A DNA stretch of 49,631 bases from Verrucomicrobiales bacterium (GCA_028293445.1 JAQGOU010000006.1:1-49631), one strand, 5' to 3'. Shown: positions 16,452 through 26,830, numbered from the stretch's first letter. Numbers and translations: made by a program. Notes: generated by a model not told the origin, from the letters alone.

Positions 16452-17057
16452 CTACTGCAGCACGATGGTCCGAAAAGTTAGATTGATCCTCGGCGTTTTG
16501 ATTTTCGTCGCCTTCGGCAGGCGGTGCTGCCAGTGGGTTTGCGTGGCGTCTTTCATCATGAGCAGGCTGCCTTTCTCAAGGACCACGGACACCACCTGCT
16601 GGGTTTGTTTGTGTTTGAAACAAAATTTCCGTTCTGCACCGAAACTGAGTGATGCGATGCTGGTGTTTTTGCCGAGCGCCTTTTCGTCGTCGCTGTGCCA
16701 CGCCATGCCTTCGTTCCCGTCGTGATAAAGATTCAACAGACATGAATTGAAGGTTGTCGCGGTGAGTTTCTCCACGCTTGATTTGAGGGTCACCAATTCT
16801 TTAGTCCAAAGCCGCGCCTGTTTGGTACTGCCCGAATAGGTATAAAAATATTCGGCGTCGCCATACCAGGCTACCTTCCGCGCGGTGACAATATGTTTGC
16901 CGAAAATATTTGCCTCGTCGTTCTTCCACGCAATGGTGTCCAACAACGCCTGAAAATAGTTCTCCGCTTGCTGCTCGCTGAAGATTGGCCCGTAATAATT
17001 CACGGTGCCGTCACACGGCAACAGATTGACGCTCGGCTCGCTCGCAAACAGGTTCAT
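16452..17057 (-). CDS. alkB: AlkB-like 2-oxoglutarate/Fe(II) dioxygenase
   Basis: NLYHDGNEGMAWHSDDEKALGKNTSIASLSFGAERKFCFKHK...PRINLTFR; overlaps the ada stop by 4 nt. Confidence 0.88.
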   Translation of the reverse strand: MNLFASEPSVNLLPCDGTVNYYGPIFSEQQAENYFQALLDTIAWKNDEANIFGKHIVTARKVAWYGDAEYFYTYSGSTKQARLWTKELVTLKSSVEKLTATTFNSCLLNLYHDGNEGMAWHSDDEKALGKNTSIASLSFGAERKFCFKHKQTQQVVSVVLEKGSLLMMKDATQTHWQHRLPKATKIKTPRINLTFRTIVLQ

Positions 17058-18148
17058 ACTCCGGATGCTCGGCCCTTCATCTGGTTTCGTTCTCTTTCCA
17101 ACAAAGCGCGCTTGCGTTCCACGCCCCAACGATAACCGGAAAGATTGCCGTCGGTCCGCACCACCCGATGACACGGAATCGCGACTGCGATCGCATTCGC
17201 AGCGCACGCACCCGCCACCGCACGCACGGCTTTGGGCAGGCCGATGCGCTTGGCAATTTCTGTATAGTTCGCCGTGGTTCCGACCGAAATCTCGCTGAGT
17301 GCTTTCCAAACTCGCTGCTGGAAGGCGGTGCCGCGCACGTCGAGAGGCAGGTTCAAACCGAGTCGTGGCGTTTCAATGAAACCAACGACACGAGCGACCA
17401 CACGTTCAAACTTTTTGTCGCCCCCAATCAACCGCGCCCGGGGAAATCGGTTCTGAACATCTTTACAAAGATCTTGCGGATCATCTCCGAGTAGAATCGC
17501 ACAAACTCCCTTCTCGGACGACGCCACCAGGATTGATCCCAATGAACATTCGCCTACCGCGAAGCGAATCGTCGTTCCTTCTCCCCCTGCGCGATAACGC
17601 TTCGGTGCCATCCCGAGCATCTGGGAAGAGTCCGCGTAGAAGCGGCTATTAGAATTGAATCCCGCGCTGTAGATCGCAGTGGTCACAGTGTTGCGTTTTG
17701 CGAGTTCACTGCGGGCTCGTTCATTACGCTGCGCCTTCGCGTAGGCTTTCGGAGTGAGACCGACCCGCTTCGTGAAGACTCGATGGAAATGAAACGGGCT
17801 CATGCCCACTGCTTTCGCCAGAACGCCAAGGTTGGGCGATTGCGTAGCCGTCGTTATTAGCCTGCAAGCCTTGGCCACCGTCGCGGCGTGCAATTCCTCG
17901 AGCGCTTGCCCATTCGGTTGACACCGCTTGCACGCGCGAAATCCTGCGGCTTCCGCTTGCTCGCACGTGACGTGGAACTGAATATTGTTGCGGAGCGGCA
18001 AACGAGCCGAGCAGGACGGACGGCAATACACTCCTGTTGTTTTTACCGAATAGTAAAACGCACCATCCGCTTCGCTGTCGCGCTGGACCACTGCCTCCCA
18101 TCGCGCCACGTCACTCGTATATGCTCTGTTTTTAGATACCGCTTTCAT
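17054..18148 (-). CDS. ada: Ada-type regulator/O6-methylguanine-DNA methyltransferase
   Basis: YYSVKTTGVYCRPSCSARLP...CKRC metal site; AraC-type HTH; IPCHRVVRTDGNLSGYRWG active site. ORF extends to 18181; Met at 18148 more likely. Confidence 0.93.
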   Translation of the reverse strand: MKAVSKNRAYTSDVARWEAVVQRDSEADGAFYYSVKTTGVYCRPSCSARLPLRNNIQFHVTCEQAEAAGFRACKRCQPNGQALEELHAATVAKACRLITTATQSPNLGVLAKAVGMSPFHFHRVFTKRVGLTPKAYAKAQRNERARSELAKRNTVTTAIYSAGFNSNSRFYADSSQMLGMAPKRYRAGGEGTTIRFAVGECSLGSILVASSEKGVCAILLGDDPQDLCKDVQNRFPRARLIGGDKKFERVVARVVGFIETPRLGLNLPLDVRGTAFQQRVWKALSEISVGTTANYTEIAKRIGLPKAVRAVAGACAANAIAVAIPCHRVVRTDGNLSGYRWGVERKRALLERERNQMKGRASGV

Positions 18149-18310
18149 TAATTCATTCTTCTTCTGAGCTGAATATAGCAATTCTTCCGACGAAAAAACT
18201 CTGGTTCTTGCTTTTCAATTCCAGCTTGTGTTCAGGCCGGGGGCCTCAGATTCATAAAAACGACTTGGACTAACCGCCGGTCGCCGGTAACAATTTACGT
18301 TCTCACGAAT

Positions 18311-19633
18311 ATGCGTTCACTTATTTTTCGCTCGGGCTTTTCGATCCTGGCTGGGTTCTGTTTTTTTTCCCTTTCCTCCGTTGCGGCCGAGAAGGCGCGC
18401 TGGTTCAAAGGGAATACACATACTCATTCGTTCTGGAGTGATGGTGATGAATTCCCGGAAATGATCGCCGACTGGTATAAAACCCATCAATACGATTTCC
18501 TCGCCTTCTCAGATCATAACTCGGTACAGGACGGAGAAAAGTGGCTGCCCATCAATGACCCTAATCGTCCCGCGATTCTCAAGAAATATATCACGCGCTT
18601 TGGTGTGATCGGTGTGGAACAAGAAAAACGCAACGGCACGAATTATGTCCGTTTGAAAAAGTTCCAGGAGTTCGAACCTCTTTTCCAGGAAAAGGGGAAG
18701 TTCCTGCTGCTGCGCGGCGAAGAAATTTCTGCGTCCGTCCCTGGCACCCCTCTTCATATTGGCGCCGTCAACGTGACCACCTTGATTGAACCCCACTACG
18801 GCAGCAACGTCGCCAACATTACCGAGGTGATCGATCAGAATCTCGCGGCCATCTTTGAGCAACGCAAAAAAACGCGTCAGCCGGTACTCGGGCATGTGAA
18901 TCATCCGAATTTTCAATGGGCCATCACGGCTGAAGAATTGATGGCGGTAAAAAACGAACATTTTTTCGAAGTCTTCAACGGTCATCCCCACGTCCACAAC
19001 GACGGTGATGCCACCCACTCTGGCACAGAACGGATTTGGGATATCATGCTCACGCATCGCCTCACTGATTTGAAATTACCCGTCGTTTACGGGATCGCAA
19101 CCGATGACTGTCATCACTATCAAGTCTGGGGCGCGCGGAAAAACAATCCAGGTGAAGGCTGGGTCATGGTGCGGGCGAAGACGTTGAGTGCCAAGAGTCT
19201 GATTGAGGCAATGGAACAAGGAGACTTCTACGCGTCGAGCGGAGTCACGTTGCGCGACGTGCGCCGCGATAAAAAAACCTACACCGTGGAAGTTGAACCC
19301 ACCAGCGGTGTCGATTACACCATTCAATTCATCGGCACCCGCGCCGGTTTCGATCCGAAGAGCGAGGCCGTGTTGGACAAGAATGGCACCGCTCTCCGTG
19401 TGTCGCGTCGGTATAGTCCGAGCATTGGTGAAGTGTTCCAGGAAGTTAAGGGCACCGCCGCCACTTATACGCTGAAGGGCGATGAGATCTACGTTCGTGC
19501 CAAAATTGTTTCTTCGAAGATGAAATATCCGGAAGCCGCCGCGACGGCACAGAAGAATTCCATGGAAACATTTGAGTCGGCGTGGACGCAACCACTCGTG
19601 AATGCGAAGGTAAAGCTGGCCTCTAAAAACTAA
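18311..19633 (+). CDS. Secreted PHP-domain (CehA/McbA-like) metallohydrolase
   Basis: WFKGNTHTHSFWSDGDEFPEMIADWYKTHQYDFLAFSDHNS; signal peptide. Confidence 0.87.
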   Translation: MRSLIFRSGFSILAGFCFFSLSSVAAEKARWFKGNTHTHSFWSDGDEFPEMIADWYKTHQYDFLAFSDHNSVQDGEKWLPINDPNRPAILKKYITRFGVIGVEQEKRNGTNYVRLKKFQEFEPLFQEKGKFLLLRGEEISASVPGTPLHIGAVNVTTLIEPHYGSNVANITEVIDQNLAAIFEQRKKTRQPVLGHVNHPNFQWAITAEELMAVKNEHFFEVFNGHPHVHNDGDATHSGTERIWDIMLTHRLTDLKLPVVYGIATDDCHHYQVWGARKNNPGEGWVMVRAKTLSAKSLIEAMEQGDFYASSGVTLRDVRRDKKTYTVEVEPTSGVDYTIQFIGTRAGFDPKSEAVLDKNGTALRVSRRYSPSIGEVFQEVKGTAATYTLKGDEIYVRAKIVSSKMKYPEAAATAQKNSMETFESAWTQPLVNAKVKLASKN

Positions 19634-19647
19634 CCGCGAGGCGCGGT

Positions 19648-20298
19648 TTAACCAGGCCGGTTTTTACCGAGAAATTTCACCACCGCTTCCGTGCGCGACC
19701 GCACCTGAAGTTTTTCGTAAATATTTCGCAGATGATTGCGCACTGTAAAAACGCTGATGCCGAGCATGTCAGCGATTTCCTTGTATTGATAACCCTTGGC
19801 CAGGTGCGTGAGGATTTCGTGCTCGCGCCCGGATAGTTCCGCCGTCTGCTCGGAGGTTTTTCCCATGTCCTGCACATATTGCACAACCTTCCGTGCGATC
19901 TGACTGGACATCGGTGAGCCCCCTTTTTGGACCTCCGCTATCGCTTCGATAATTTGCACCGGCGCCGTTTGTTTAATCAGGTAGCCGCTTGCGCCCGCCA
20001 TCAACGAATCGAAAATCTTCGCGTTGTCCATGTAAACGGTGAGCATGATCACCTGCAACTTCGGGCGCACCGCTTTCAACTTCCCGACGCATTCTATCCC
20101 AGAGATTTCTGGAAGGTTGATATCCATCAGAACAACATCTGGCCAATCGAGCGGCAGCCGTTTCAACGCCACTTCGGCATTCGGAAACGTGCTGATGCAG
20201 CGATAGCCGGGCGTGCCGTTGATAAGGATGCTCATGGTTTCGCGCACACCGGCGTCATCCTCCACGATGGAAACTTTGATCGGGTTGGTTGTGCTCAT
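19648..20298 (-). CDS. NarL-family response regulator
   Basis: SIVEDDAGVRETM...VLMDINLPEISGIE; C-terminal LuxR HTH; 4-nt overlap with the upstream kinase. Confidence 0.95.
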   Translation of the reverse strand: MSTTNPIKVSIVEDDAGVRETMSILINGTPGYRCISTFPNAEVALKRLPLDWPDVVLMDINLPEISGIECVGKLKAVRPKLQVIMLTVYMDNAKIFDSLMAGASGYLIKQTAPVQIIEAIAEVQKGGSPMSSQIARKVVQYVQDMGKTSEQTAELSGREHEILTHLAKGYQYKEIADMLGISVFTVRNHLRNIYEKLQVRSRTEAVVKFLGKNRPG

Positions 20299-23279
20299 GT
20301 CTGCTCAGGCTTGGGGGTTTTGATCGGAAATTGAATCGAAATCTTAGCGCCTTTTCCGGCAGCGCTCTGCAATTCAAACTGGCCACCGACTGCTTGCATC
20401 CGTTTCTGCATATTTTTCAAACCGTTCCCGGCGTGGGCTGCTTCAGTCGGGCTAAATCCTTTGCCATCGTCCTCCAGTGAAAAAAATAAAATGCCGTCAC
20501 CACTGCGTAGCTGCATGGTGGCTGCTGTGGCGCCCGAATGTTTAACGACGTTGTTTAAACATTCTTTCACCACGGAAAAGAAATTATGCCGCACATCGGA
20601 GGGTAATTGGATGTCTACTACTTTGTCGGGAAACTCGAACCGGCTTCGAATGGAAGCAGTTTCGAGATAGGCCTGCGCATACTCATGAATGTATCCGACA
20701 AGTTTTTCGAGCGAATCGTTTTCCGGGTTCACTGCCCAGACGATGGCGTCGAGGTTGCGCACCACATCGTGCACGGCCGAGTTCATTTTCGTGAGGTGCG
20801 CTGGCGTGTCAGTGGCATTCTTTTTTGAGGCCAATTCACTCAAGAGAAGAATTTCGGTTAACCGCGCGCCGAGTTCGTCGTGCATATCTTGGGCGATGCG
20901 GGTGCGCTCGCGTTCGACAGCATGCTCCTCTTCAGTGCGACGCAGCTGCGATTTAATCTTATGCACGGACACATAACGTACCGTTCCCACTACTAGGCCG
21001 GAGGCGAGCAGCGCCAGCGCGCTCATGAACCACCAGCTTTTATAAAATGCCGGCGTCAGCGACACATTAAATGTGATCCCCTTTTGATTCCACAGGCCGT
21101 CACTGTTGCAGGCTATCACGCGGAATTGATACTCACCTGCAGGCAGGCGCCCGTAATGAGCCTCCCGCTTCGTAGCGTCGATCCAATCGCTATCCCATCC
21201 GTCGAGTTTGTATTTAAAGGCCATCTTTTCCGGCGCATCAAAACTCGGGGAGGTAAACCGAAATACCATTTCGTTTTTATTAGCCACCAGGCGCACGGGC
21301 TGTGTTGAGTCTACTTCATGGCCATCAACGAGGACCTCTTCCAGGTGCAGTTGGGGCGGTTCCTGATTGAATGTTTCCCGGCGCGGATCAACAACAACAA
21401 CCCCTCTACTCGTGGGGACCCAGAGCTTTCCATCCTGCGTTTTACAGAGCGCGGTGCTTCCTGTTCCTTTGCATTCGGTGCTTAACATTCCGTCTGCTTT
21501 GCCGAACACCGTGCAGGAGATTGTCTTCTCCAGCCCCGCTTCAAAATCGGCCAGGTTCTTCTTGTGGATACAGAATATCCCGCGGGACGATGTGAGCCAC
21601 AGCCGGCCGAATTCGTCTTCCTGAATCCCGTGGATCTGGTCATGGAACAATCCATTCGTGGTCGTGAAGGTAGAAAAGGTTCCGTTGTGAAAACGATTCA
21701 GGCCGCCCATCGTTCCGACCCAGACACTGCCTTCTTTGTCTTCAAAGATTACTGACACGAAGCGGTGCGAAAGACCGTTCTGCACTCCATAGCTTTTAAA
21801 CGTTCCCTTTTCTCCAATGGCCATTCCCCCATCCGTTCCACACCACAACCTGCCCTGCCGATCTTCATAAAAGCACTCAATCGAATTGGATGGCAGCCCG
21901 TTCGCGACGGTGTAGCGCGTGAATTCTGAATTCTGGTATGCCGCCAGCCCGCTCCTTGTGCCGACCCACAAAACTCCTTTGCTGTCTTCAAACAATGCGC
22001 GAATGGAGTGATCAACAAAGCCTTCCTTGCTGCGAAGGTGATCGATCCTCTCGTTCGACATTCGATTTAGTCCGCCGTCATAATCCATGCCGAACCACAT
22101 CTCACCTGCGCGACTGGGGAGAAGCGTTAAAACCAAATCACTCGAGAGGCGTTCGGTCCGTGAAAATTTTTGGATCTCATTCCCGCTGACCTTGTTGACA
22201 CCACCACCCCACAAGCCAATCCAAACCGCACCGGCTTTGTCTTCCGCAATTGAGCTGACGGAGTTGTGCGAAAGTCCATTCTGCATCGTGAGCGTCGTCA
22301 GCACCCGGCGCTTCATCCGAATCAAGCCATCCCGCGTGCAGACCCAGAGATTTTGCTCGCGATCTTCGCTGATGCCATAGACGCGGTCGAAAGATCCGCC
22401 ATCCGTCGCCGTTTCGATGATGAACTTTTCTTCACTGCGCCGGGTCAGCCCATTGAGAGTACCGATCCAGAGCTGTCCCTCGTGATCTTCAAAAACGGAG
22501 CTGACGATGTTATCCGACAGCCCGTCTTTCTGCGTGAAATTCCTAAACTTCCCATCTTTGAAGCGGCTCAACCCGTAATGCGATCCGACCCAGAGATTTC
22601 CAGAACGATCCAGGCAAAGCGCCCGCGTTGAATTGTGTAGCAATCCCTGCTTCGAGGTGTAGGTCGTGAATTTGCCTTCCGCATAGCGGGACAGGCCCGA
22701 CGCCGTGGCGATCCACAAGTTGCCCTTGGTATCTTCGCATATCGCACGAATGGAGTTATGAACAAGGCCATCGTTTGTGGTGAAATTGGTGAAAGCGCCG
22801 TTCTGGTGTTTGAACAGGCCTTTCGATCCCGTCCCGATCCACAACGATCCGTCCCTGCTCTCAAAGAGCGTGGTGATTGCATCCTCACCGATCACTTTCG
22901 GAATTGGGAATGGCCTGATGGCGCCTCGCAAAATATGCGTGACAGTTCCCGAATCGGTTCCAATAAAGATCGCACCGGATTGGGTTTGGTGGATCGCTGT
23001 GATCATCTGATTGCTGAGCCCCGTGGTGGTAATGGTGACGAACCTCGCCCCGTCGAAGCGGGCCAGGCCTGCTTCCGTGCCGATCCACAAATAATTGTCC
23101 GCTGACTGAGCCGCGCTCCGGACAGCGTGCGTTGGAAGTCCATGTTCTGACTGCCACCGCTGGGAGATATAAGATTCGGTCTCTCTGACCACGGCCGCCT
23201 GAAGTTGGGGCACGACCGAGAGCGCCACGCACAAGGCGAGGATGAGAAGGCGACACTGCTGGCTTGCGCTCATGTTCAA
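20295..23279 (-). CDS. Periplasmic two-component-propeller/Y_Y_Y sensor histidine kinase
   Basis: Repeats of LWIGT..GL.R; FKYKLDGWDSDWIDATKREAHYGRLPAGEYQFRV; DMHDELGARLTEILLLSE; HATPase motifs. Confidence 0.95.
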   Translation of the reverse strand: MNMSASQQCRLLILALCVALSVVPQLQAAVVRETESYISQRWQSEHGLPTHAVRSAAQSADNYLWIGTEAGLARFDGARFVTITTTGLSNQMITAIHQTQSGAIFIGTDSGTVTHILRGAIRPFPIPKVIGEDAITTLFESRDGSLWIGTGSKGLFKHQNGAFTNFTTNDGLVHNSIRAICEDTKGNLWIATASGLSRYAEGKFTTYTSKQGLLHNSTRALCLDRSGNLWVGSHYGLSRFKDGKFRNFTQKDGLSDNIVSSVFEDHEGQLWIGTLNGLTRRSEEKFIIETATDGGSFDRVYGISEDREQNLWVCTRDGLIRMKRRVLTTLTMQNGLSHNSVSSIAEDKAGAVWIGLWGGGVNKVSGNEIQKFSRTERLSSDLVLTLLPSRAGEMWFGMDYDGGLNRMSNERIDHLRSKEGFVDHSIRALFEDSKGVLWVGTRSGLAAYQNSEFTRYTVANGLPSNSIECFYEDRQGRLWCGTDGGMAIGEKGTFKSYGVQNGLSHRFVSVIFEDKEGSVWVGTMGGLNRFHNGTFSTFTTTNGLFHDQIHGIQEDEFGRLWLTSSRGIFCIHKKNLADFEAGLEKTISCTVFGKADGMLSTECKGTGSTALCKTQDGKLWVPTSRGVVVVDPRRETFNQEPPQLHLEEVLVDGHEVDSTQPVRLVANKNEMVFRFTSPSFDAPEKMAFKYKLDGWDSDWIDATKREAHYGRLPAGEYQFRVIACNSDGLWNQKGITFNVSLTPAFYKSWWFMSALALLASGLVVGTVRYVSVHKIKSQLRRTEEEHAVERERTRIAQDMHDELGARLTEILLLSELASKKNATDTPAHLTKMNSAVHDVVRNLDAIVWAVNPENDSLEKLVGYIHEYAQAYLETASIRSRFEFPDKVVDIQLPSDVRHNFFSVVKECLNNVVKHSGATAATMQLRSGDGILFFSLEDDGKGFSPTEAAHAGNGLKNMQKRMQAVGGQFELQSAAGKGAKISIQFPIKTPKPEQT

Positions 23280-23416
23280 AGAGGGATGCGATGAGTGTAT
23301 CAGGCAGGTGTCGGGTTTTGAAAACGTTTTTCGCGGTGTTATTCTTCCGTCCGCAATCGCAACCGCCGGGATTGGTCTCGCCTGTTCGTTTCTTTTGTAT
23401 TTAGATCCGCCGTCCT

Positions 23417-24515
23417 GTGCTCACAAAGCAATTTTTCGTTTTATGCTTTCTGCTTGGCTTCGCTTTTCCGCGTTGCGCTGTCTCCATGGAATCAATTGAG
23501 GTTTCAGCAGATCACGAGCATTTCGCGTTCAGCAAATCGAAAGCCAAGTTCTCTCCGCGAGGTTTTAATTATGACCGTGATTACAAAATGCGTTTGCTGG
23601 AAGACTACTGGGATACGGAATGGGAAACCGTCGTCGAAGATTTTCGGGAGATGAAACAGCTCGGCGCCAATGTTGTTCGCATTCATCTACAAGTGGCGAA
23701 ATTCATGGAAGGTCCTGATAAACCAAACCGCCGCTCTCTCTCTCGTTTGAAACAGCTGCTGAACCTGGCAGAAACGACCGGCCTCTATCTCGACATCACC
23801 GGCCTTGGTTGTTATCGCAAAGCAGACGTCCCGGCCTGGTTCGAACACCTCAACGAACAGGACCGTTGGACTCTCCAGGCCAACTTTTGGCGAGCCATCT
23901 CAAAATCTTGTTCGAAAAGCCCCCGCTGTTTTCTGCTACGACCTGATCAATGAACCCGTGGTTCCAGAAACCCGCTCGACCGATTGGCTCGTAGGACAAC
24001 TGGCCGGATTTTACTATGTGCAGGCCATTTCGCTTGATCGAGGGGATCGAACGCGCAGCGCTGTGGCCGCAGCCTGGATTTCAAAACTGACGAAAGCGAT
24101 CCGCCGCGAAGACCAAAGGCACCTCATCACCCTCGGCTTTCTTCCCAACAGTGCCGAAGCTTCCGGTGGCTCCGGTTTCCCTCCGCGCGAGGTGGCTCGC
24201 GATTTAGATTTCGTTTCGGTGCATCTTTATCCTAAACCCGGACATTTAACGGAGGACTTGGCTCTCTTACGCCAGTTTGCGATCGGCAAACCGCTCGTCA
24301 TTGAAGAAACTTATCCAATGCCGGCCAGTGCTGCTGACTTGAAAACGTTTCTCGAGGCCTCAATTCGGATAGCTAACGGCTGGATCGGGTTTTATTGGGG
24401 CAAACCGCCCGCAGAACTCCGCGAATCCAAACAAATCGGCGATCACATCCTCTTGAGTTGGTTAACTGTGTTCAAGGAGCTGAATCATTCGAACCCTCCT
24501 GGGAAGGAAAAATAA
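23417..24515 (+). pseudogene. Cellulase/GH5-like glycoside hydrolase split by a frameshift
   Basis: ORF 23417..23953 and ORF 23805..24515 join as ISKSCSKSPAVFCYDLINEPVV if one C is removed from the CCCCC at 23920-23924. Confidence 0.75.
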
Positions 24516-24790
24516 TTGTGAACTGTTCACCGGTTACGTTGGAATCCTCCGTGAATAGTATGGGTGCAACTTTAATAACATCGACTAAAGCGACATACGG
24601 GAACTTACCGACAGAGTTATCAGGGGGTGCTGACGCCCGTTTTGAGCCCGTCCGTCCTGACGGATTGGAGTTGTTTGACTTATTCACACCCCTTAATAAG
24701 AATAGACTTTTAGATTCAAAGAAGTCTTTAATAGAGCGTTGTGGATCGCGCACACCATCGATTTAAGTAAATCGACCCGATTCCAACCCG
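24515..24790. other. Candidate origin/DnaA-binding region
   Basis: TTATTCACA (24680-24688) matches TTATNCACA; AT-rich stretch; dyads TCGATTTA-AG-TAAATCGA (24758-24775) and GTGAAC-T-GTTCAC; dnaN and mnmG nearby. Confidence 0.35.
24678..24737 (+). repeat. Copy 1 of a ~60-bp direct repeat shared with the dnaN leader
   Basis: acttattcac...aataagaatagacttttagattcaaagaagtctttaatagagcg, compare 25626-25688. Confidence 0.75.
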
Positions 24791-24835
24791 GTGTCCAGAC
24801 CTTGCCGTCAGGACCGTTGTTTTAAGAAGAAGCGT

Positions 24836-25477
24836 ATGAAAAAATTAGTTTTGTCTGTCCTCCTACTAGTTGCGGCGTTCGCCAGCCACGGAATGGTCCT
24901 CTGTGTGGTCAACAAAACAGATGCCCCTGTGACGCTAACGTGTCAATACGGAGGCCTGATGACTGTGGATCCCGGGACTACGAACGAAGTTTCCGTCGTT
25001 CTTCCGACTCTGCCCATCACATTTTCTCAGCCATTCGATCCAGCCGTTGGCTTTGAGCCCACGACGGTTGCCTGGGTCAACTGGATTACCGATTACAACA
25101 TCACCATCACGAAAGCACGCTTTTGGAATGACCCGGCCAAGTTGCTGCGAGTCAACCTGCGTCCAGTCCGCATCGAATACGTCACAGTGTGGAATGATTG
25201 CGCCGAAAATTTCAGAGTCGTCGATGTGAACACCCATCGGTTGTACGGGATCGTCTATGGAACGAACGACAGCGAGCACGATCACTTCACCACGTTTCGG
25301 TTTGTGAACAGGGTGAACCTGATGTTTCGCCAGCCCTTTAACGCCGAGTTGCATCGCGTTCCGACCGGTCACGTGCGCATCCCCGCCGGGGGCAATTGGA
25401 ATGTTTTTGTGTCGCAACCGGCTGGCTATCGCTTCAACGGCGACGTGTTGCTGAGCAAGATGGAAACGGCACCGTAA
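24836..25477 (+). CDS. Secreted protein of unknown function
   Basis: Signal peptide MKKLVLSVLLLVAAFASHG; ATG at 24836. Confidence 0.65.
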   Translation: MKKLVLSVLLLVAAFASHGMVLCVVNKTDAPVTLTCQYGGLMTVDPGTTNEVSVVLPTLPITFSQPFDPAVGFEPTTVAWVNWITDYNITITKARFWNDPAKLLRVNLRPVRIEYVTVWNDCAENFRVVDVNTHRLYGIVYGTNDSEHDHFTTFRFVNRVNLMFRQPFNAELHRVPTGHVRIPAGGNWNVFVSQPAGYRFNGDVLLSKMETAP

Positions 25478-25525
25478 GCCTTGCCGAATTCTGCAGGGTG
25501 GCGGTCACCCCGAGTGTTTATTTTG

Positions 25526-25559
25526 GACCTCCCGACGAAAGCGGGAGGTCTTTTCGTTT
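25526..25559 (+). terminator. Rho-independent terminator
   Basis: GACCTCCCG-ACGAAAG-CGGGAGGTC-TTTTCGTTT. Confidence 0.9.
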
Positions 25560-25625
25560 CCATACCGCAGAAAAATCGGAATCACGCCGGAAAACTCCTC
25601 ACTCCTTGACACCTGGGGTTCTTTC

Positions 25626-25688
25626 ACTTATTCAGAACTCTTAAAGTAAGAATAGACTTTTAGTTTCAAAAAAGTTTTCATTAGCGCG
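25626..25688 (+). repeat. Copy 2 of the ~60-bp direct repeat, immediately 5' of dnaN
   Basis: acttattcagaactcttaaagtaagaatagacttttagtttcaaaaaagttttcattagcgcg. Confidence 0.75.
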
Positions 25689-25690
25689 CC

Positions 25691-26797
25691 ATGAATCTCG
25701 CAATAGCAAAAGATCAAATCATTCACGGGTTGCAAGCGGTCCAAAACGTCGTCAGCACACGAACCACGCTGCCGATTCTTTCGAATGTGCTTTTGCGCGC
25801 CGAAGAGAACATGCTGGAACTGACCGCGACAGATCTGGACGTAACCGTCTCCTGCTCAGTGGAAGCGGCCGTAAAAAAGGTGGGCTCAACGACGGTTCCT
25901 GTGAAGAAAGTTTATTCACTCATCAGCGCGTTGACGAATCCCGAAATCGAATTCGAAGTGGACGACAAAAACGCCTGCAGCATCCGCGCAGGCTCGTCGT
26001 TTTATAAGATCAACGGTCTCGCCGCCGAAGAATTCCCGCCGATCCAAAAATTTAAAGAGAACAAAAAGATCACGCTCCCTCAGGAAAAGCTGAAGAGCAT
26101 GCTCAAGAAAACGTCCTTCGCGATCTCCACGGACGAATCGCGTTACGTCTTGAACGGAATTTTCATCAGCCTGAAGGATCACAAGATGACCATGGTTGCG
26201 ACAGATGGCCGCCGCCTTGCCCTCGTAGATGAAGAAGTGGAACTCGGCGACACCACGGGAGAATTCATCGTCCCAACGAAGGCTGTGAACGAATTGAGCC
26301 GCCTGCTCAGTGACAAGGGTGAAGTTGAAATCAAATTTACGGAAAACCAGGTCGCCTTCGCGTTGAAGAACGAAAAGGGCGCTTCGATTTTGATCATTTC
26401 GAAATTGGTGGAAGGAAATTACCCCAATTATCGCCAGGTGATCCCGGCTGAAACCAAGGAACGCATTCCTTTGGTGCGCGAAGAATTTCTGGCCGCCTTG
26501 AAGCGCGCCGAAATCATGACCAGCGACAAGGCGAACTCGGTGAAACTGCATTTCACGAAGAACAACCTCGCGATCACGGCCAATTCCCCCGAAGTCGGTG
26601 AAGCCCGCGAAAGCATTGCCGTGAATTACAAAGGCAAGGAATTCGCGATCGCGTTCAACCCGGCTTACATGATTGATCCCCTCAATGCGTTGAGCTGCGA
26701 CGAAGTTTATCTCGAACTGATCGATGAACTGAGCCCCGGCGTCCTGAAGACCAACGCGCCGTTCCTCTACGTCGTCATGCCGATGCGTTTGAGCTAG
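25691..26797 (+). CDS. dnaN: DNA polymerase III beta sliding clamp
   Basis: MNLAIAKDQIIHGLQAVQNVVSTRTTLPILSNVLL...; VATDGRRLAL; C-terminal YVVMPMRLS. Confidence 0.97.
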   Translation: MNLAIAKDQIIHGLQAVQNVVSTRTTLPILSNVLLRAEENMLELTATDLDVTVSCSVEAAVKKVGSTTVPVKKVYSLISALTNPEIEFEVDDKNACSIRAGSSFYKINGLAAEEFPPIQKFKENKKITLPQEKLKSMLKKTSFAISTDESRYVLNGIFISLKDHKMTMVATDGRRLALVDEEVELGDTTGEFIVPTKAVNELSRLLSDKGEVEIKFTENQVAFALKNEKGASILIISKLVEGNYPNYRQVIPAETKERIPLVREEFLAALKRAEIMTSDKANSVKLHFTKNNLAITANSPEVGEARESIAVNYKGKEFAIAFNPAYMIDPLNALSCDEVYLELIDELSPGVLKTNAPFLYVVMPMRLS

Positions 26798-26830
26798 GAA
26801 GCTTCGGCTGGAGCTGATTTATAATCTTGA

